A stretch of 15,993 nt of DNA, from the NCBI GenBank assembly GCA_013331535.1, contig DUGF01000056.1, positions 1 to 15,993 on the forward strand, read 5' to 3'. Below the pieces are notes generated by a model. The model made no database searches. It was not told the origin of the DNA and saw only the letters and a program-made list of their open reading frames with translations. The translations under genes and the position numbers were made by a program. The DNA is from Microcaldota archaeon (lineage in GTDB: Archaea > Micrarchaeota > Micrarchaeia > Anstonellales > Bilamarchaeaceae). Positions 12,906 through 15,993 of this stretch are shown here, piece after piece. Every line of letters begins with the position of its first letter. Position 1 is the first letter of the stretch.

Positions 12906-14486
12906 TTAATCCTCTAGTATTACCTGGGTTATGTCCCTTCCACCAAGCTCGTTTTTCTTTATATCTACTTTCCCGAATATGTTTATTATTGTTATATCGT
13001 CTATTCCGGCATCCTTTAGAAAGTCGCTTATATTTCTTCGCACTAGTCCGTATCTTTCCATGAGAATGACGAACGAAACAACATCTATGTGTCTATTACT
13101 TTTTTCGAACAGTTTGGATATTTCCTCTATTTTCTCATCACTGAGTCCATACTGTCTTACGCGTCTTCTGAATTCCTCTTTTACAAAAGCAACTGATTTT
13201 GCCATAGCAATATCCCTCCGTTGTGCAGTGCTAAGAACCTTGTCCAGATCAAGGAAGAATTCCATGGACGGTTCTTCCCCCTCTATTTTATCCAAAAGGA
13301 ACGTTGGTGGGTAAGGGGTTGATGAATGGAATGCCATATTTATTGCGCATTGTCCAACCCCTAGTTTTGCTATCTCATTTCTCATATAATGACTGAAATT
13401 AAGCGTTCCCTGCAGATAATCCAGGAATCTCTCGAATTTTACCTTGAGTATAAACGTAGTGCCTACGTTGCTGAAAATAGCCTCGCTAATATCTGTAGGA
13501 TTTTGGCTTGCCACTATTAATCCGAAATTGTATTTTCTTCCTTCCCTTACTATCATCACTGCATCACTATTTTCTTCTTTTGCAATTTTCCATGCTTCGT
13601 CTATGACAACTATGAGTCTTAGTCCTTTTTGTTTTGCCCATCCGGATGCTCTCATCTTTTCCTTTACAAATTGAAGAACCGTAAGTGCGCCAAGAGCTCG
13701 AAATGTTTCATCCGGCAGTCCGGAAAGATCCAAGTCAACAAGTCCCGAGGTTACTAAAGCATCAAGACTTACTGTGCTTTGCTGCGCAAAGAAATCTTCT
13801 CCGCTTTTTGTGAATTGTTTGAGCCTGTATATCGCATTTTCAAGCTCTGCCGGGATTTCATATGTGCCGAGTTTTGATTGCTCCTCCAGTATGCGGACCA
13901 CGTCCTTTAGCGTTGGCGGACTAAGCGGCTTTCCTAATTCATCTTTGTGATCAAGGGAATCCATCTTGTATTTGTTTTCCATATATGACTTTTCAATTGC
14001 CTGTTCTGTGAGTCTCCTTTGTTCTGGATAATTCGCAATATCTGTAAGCAGCTCGAGCGTTCTGACAACCTGTTTTATCCGGTCATACGGTTTCATTCCT
14101 CCCAAATCCAACAGGTTGAGATAAGATCCTTTACCGAGTGAAATTACTTTCCCATTCGTTTGTTTTACCCAATCCTTGTATTCTCCTGCCCAGTCAAATA
14201 CCAGTGCATTCGAATCCCATACAAAAGACGCGCGCAATAGGAATGTTTTAATAAAATAGCTTTTTCCGCTTCCGCTTATCCCTACGATGGAGATGTGTGG
14301 GTTCGGCACATGTTCGTATGACCAGTAAAACGGAACGTGAAAGACTCTGGTCCTTCCCACATATATTGAATTTGCCGGATCTGCGAATATTATCTCCGCC
14401 GGAGGCTCGGGAGGGTGAACAAGAAGATTTCTTTTGGAAATTTCTTTGTTCGATATTTTACTGATTTTTATTTTTCCGCCAAGCAT
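12906..14486 (-). CDS. VirB4/HerA-like ATPase
   Basis: A 526-residue motor of the FtsK/HerA/VirB4 P-loop superfamily. Seen: an N-terminal beta-rich part (1-60), Walker A GISGSGKS (69-76), FDWAGEY (97-103) at the position where HerA proteins have DPHGEY, an all-helical insertion, Walker B LIVVIDEAW (291-299, Asp296-Glu297), REGRKYNFGLIVASQNPTDIS (314-334) with the conserved sensor Gln328, and LGVGQCAI (375-382). About 120 further residues at the C terminus form a charged helical region not usual in short HerA proteins. It lacks the large N-terminal VirB4 domain, which seems to be supplied by the upstream gene. GGTGAT (14500-14495) lies eight bases before the ATG. Expected to form a hexameric ring at the membrane and drive protein or DNA transport; the substrate is unknown. 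DNA pumping in repair (HerA-NurA) is less likely, since no nurA is nearby. Confidence 0.92.
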   Translation of the reverse strand: MLGGKIKISKISNKEISKRNLLVHPPEPPAEIIFADPANSIYVGRTRVFHVPFYWSYEHVPNPHISIVGISGSGKSYFIKTFLLRASFVWDSNALVFDWAGEYKDWVKQTNGKVISLGKGSYLNLLDLGGMKPYDRIKQVVRTLELLTDIANYPEQRRLTEQAIEKSYMENKYKMDSLDHKDELGKPLSPPTLKDVVRILEEQSKLGTYEIPAELENAIYRLKQFTKSGEDFFAQQSTVSLDALVTSGLVDLDLSGLPDETFRALGALTVLQFVKEKMRASGWAKQKGLRLIVVIDEAWKIAKEENSDAVMIVREGRKYNFGLIVASQNPTDISEAIFSNVGTTFILKVKFERFLDYLQGTLNFSHYMRNEIAKLGVGQCAINMAFHSSTPYPPTFLLDKIEGEEPSMEFFLDLDKVLSTAQRRDIAMAKSVAFVKEEFRRRVRQYGLSDEKIEEISKLFEKSNRHIDVVSFVILMERYGLVRRNISDFLKDAGIDDITIINIFGKVDIKKNELGGRDITQVILED

Positions 14487-14545
14487 TTTTATCCATCACC
14501 TGTTATTCGCAATGTGTCCTATTTGTTAGCTATATTCTCCTGAAT

Positions 14546-15355
14546 CTACACCATGCTTTCCTCAAGTTCCTGTGGGCTTGTAGGCAGTATCCTCTCCCAT
14601 TCAAAGCATTTGAGCATCTCGTCTGCTGTAAGCCATTCAATCTCTACGTTCAGGGAGTTTGCAAGAATTGATTTGAGTTCATTTGCCTGCACCTTCACAC
14701 CTGCAATCGCACCTTCCTTACTCACACCTGTTGCGGTTGTCATCGCATATGCGATTACTCCCATTGGTTTTATTCCCTTTACAAGTTTGTTCAGCTGAAG
14801 GTCCCACAGAGCAACCTCACGCTCGTATTTGTCAATCCTGAGAACATCCGGCTCTGGTTTTTCACGCTCTCGTGCAAGCCTTAACTGTGCCTCTGCCCTT
14901 TTTGCCTCTATGGTCTTTCTCTTTTCTCCGATATCCTCCACGTAAAGCAGGTATGCGATCTTTGTTACGTTTCTAAGGTTGGATATCGCGCGTTCAAACG
15001 ATTCGTTGTATAATACGTTTTCCTCGCTGCTTTTTTCGCTTGCGGATTCGAATATCTTTATTCCAAGGAAAGCTGAGGCATAATATATTCCCTGAGATTC
15101 TTTTACTATAACATCCTGGGAAGGCGGTATTTCATATCCAGTGTCTGTAATCATTATGGTCTTGGTTCCCTTTGTGATAAGTGGTATCATGATGTATCCA
15201 TAGCGGCTGAATAATATGCCTAACAGTCCGCCTATACCTGCGGCTATTCCTCCTATCATTGAGAATATTCCGCCGCCACCTATCATTGCAAAAAGTGCAC
15301 CTAAAAATGCAAGTCCTATTGACACATACATTAGGAGTTTGTTCTGACTGACCAT
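14546..15355 (-). CDS. Two-TM protein resembling VirB3 plus the VirB4 N-terminal domain
   Basis: A 269-residue product, first gene of the operon. The ATG at 15355 is preferred over the GTG at 15364, which forms part of a GTGAT ribosome site. Two Gly-rich TM helices (about 8-27 and 30-52) are followed by a soluble domain: a beta part (IMIPLITKGTKTIMITDTGYEIP), then SFERAISNLRNVTKIAYLLYVEDI, a long charged helix (143-190), GVIAYAMTTATG, and ANELKSILANSLNVEIEWLTADEMLKCFE. The last pattern (helix, 'L..LNVE.EWLTADE.L') resembles the N-terminal domain of VirB4/TrbE-type ATPases, where it precedes the motor domain. I infer a split VirB4, with this gene as the membrane-anchored part. A PrgI/VirB3-like role for the TM pair is also inferred. 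Confidence 0.83.
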   Translation of the reverse strand: MVSQNKLLMYVSIGLAFLGALFAMIGGGGIFSMIGGIAAGIGGLLGILFSRYGYIMIPLITKGTKTIMITDTGYEIPPSQDVIVKESQGIYYASAFLGIKIFESASEKSSEENVLYNESFERAISNLRNVTKIAYLLYVEDIGEKRKTIEAKRAEAQLRLAREREKPEPDVLRIDKYEREVALWDLQLNKLVKGIKPMGVIAYAMTTATGVSKEGAIAGVKVQANELKSILANSLNVEIEWLTADEMLKCFEWERILPTSPQELEESMV

Positions 15356-15405
15356 GTGTATCACTTTACCGAGGTTAAACAGCTGAAAGTGATTCTTAGA
15401 GGAGG

Positions 15406-15413
15406 ATTATAAA
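15406..15413 (-). promoter_or_regulatory. TATA box of the VirB4-like operon
   Basis: TTTATAAT on the minus strand, preceded by CC. Transcription would begin near 15383, leaving a leader of about 28 nt with a ribosome binding site before the ATG at 15355. Gaps inside the operon are 59, 56, 4 and 60 bp, and no other convincing promoter is seen in them. Confidence 0.6.
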
Positions 15414-15447
15414 GGTTAGCTTATGACTACTGGCTTTTGGAAACCGA

Positions 15448-15993
15448 CTAAAGAGACGGGCTAATGACGCACGGTTTTTCAGTCAAATAATCTTGAGGTA
15501 AGTAGTTCGAATAAAACGTCAACGCGGCGTCGTTTGCTGCTCTCATCGCCTTTATCAATATATCCCGACCTGTCAGGGATTGACCGAATATAGCGTTATC
15601 AATATACGCTCTAGCAATAGACCTCGAATGTTCGTCCTCACCTGCGCAAGTTAATGTGTAGCCGCTTCTATATCTCCTCTTCAACCTTTTAGCATCTTGC
15701 AATGTTTTATCTACGGCATCTACGTAATTCTCTACAGTATCATGAAACTCAGTTAATGTTATTCTCGGAACCGCTTCCTTGGTGACTGCATGCATCTCAT
15801 CCACCTCGCGATTCCTTATACTCTTCACCACAACATCCGGATCTTCACTCTTGGCAAATTCCAGGAGATAATTTACTTTTCCCATATCATGTTTCTCCAA
15901 ATCTCCATTACGTAGTCTCATAAACGCGATCCACACATAACTAACTTCTTTGATGATTAATTCACATAATTCAGAATTCGCATCTTTCGTTTT
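15448..15993 (-). CDS. Unknown helical protein, 5' end outside window
   Basis: The frame is open to the right window edge; the GTG at 15936 lies inside it, and the upstream residues (ANSELCELIIKEVSYVWIAFM) look like protein, so the gene probably begins outside. About 181 residues are visible, predicted mostly helical and soluble, with charged stretches (DKTLQDAKRLKRRYRSG) and an Ala-rich helix (LIKAMRAANDAALTFYSNYL). No motif or family recognised. It is followed by the operon promoter (15413-15406), so it is a separate transcription unit. Confidence 0.6.
   Translation of the reverse strand, partial: KTKDANSELCELIIKEVSYVWIAFMRLRNGDLEKHDMGKVNYLLEFAKSEDPDVVVKSIRNREVDEMHAVTKEAVPRITLTEFHDTVENYVDAVDKTLQDAKRLKRRYRSGYTLTCAGEDEHSRSIARAYIDNAIFGQSLTGRDILIKAMRAANDAALTFYSNYLPQDYLTEKPCVISPSL

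Noticed and set aside
12906..14486. HerA of the HerA-NurA DNA end-resection pair
   Set aside because: No nurA, mre11 or rad50 neighbour; the partners are membrane proteins, and the motif variant FDWAGEY fits the VirB4-like side better.
8260..15993. Homology between the orphan 189-residue protein and the right-edge partial protein
   Set aside because: Both are charged helical proteins flanking the operon, but I find no convincing aligned segment by eye.

Overview
The window looks like chromosome from a small-genome archaeon, most likely of the DPANN group (Micrarchaeota/Diapherotrites-like; the lineage is inferred, not proven). The archaeal signs are direct: a TFE-alpha transcription factor, a PAC2-family protein, a RpiA-type isomerase, TATA boxes about 26-27 bp before several start codons (leaderless style), GGTGA-type Shine-Dalgarno sites, and a tRNA gene interrupted by bulge-helix-bulge (BHB) introns.

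Left part (1-6728), almost all on the minus strand: a left-edge partial cysteine-rich protein (plus strand) converges on rpiA. Upstream of rpiA on its strand are two small unknown genes, an acylphosphatase, a tRNA-Asp(GUC) gene carrying three introns (D-loop, anticodon loop, T-loop), a lipoprotein with a transglutaminase-like domain that overlaps a PAC2-family gene, and a GT4 glycosyltransferase. A divergent promoter region (6729-6836) separates these from a plus-strand pair: TFE-alpha with an unusual basic N-terminal extension, overlapping a Nudix hydrolase by one base.

Middle (8036-8984): a very densely base-paired element (about 8046-8279) made of nested near-perfect hairpins with tetraloops and bounded by short inverted repeats, then an orphan 189-residue gene, then a duplicated C-terminal gene remnant.

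Right part (8985-15364), minus strand: a five-gene operon with one recognisable promoter and strong ribosome binding sites. In transcription order it encodes a two-TM protein whose soluble part resembles the N-terminal domain of VirB4-type ATPases, a VirB4/HerA-like ATPase, a small Zn-finger two-TM protein, a coiled-coil plus winged-helix protein, and an 868-residue two-TM protein with a large outside domain. I read this as a membrane-anchored, ATP-driven translocation or surface machine with a split VirB4-like motor, a plausible undescribed system. A right-edge partial unknown gene follows.

The most notable items are the triple-intron tRNA-Asp, the compact multi-hairpin element, and the split-VirB4-like membrane operon.
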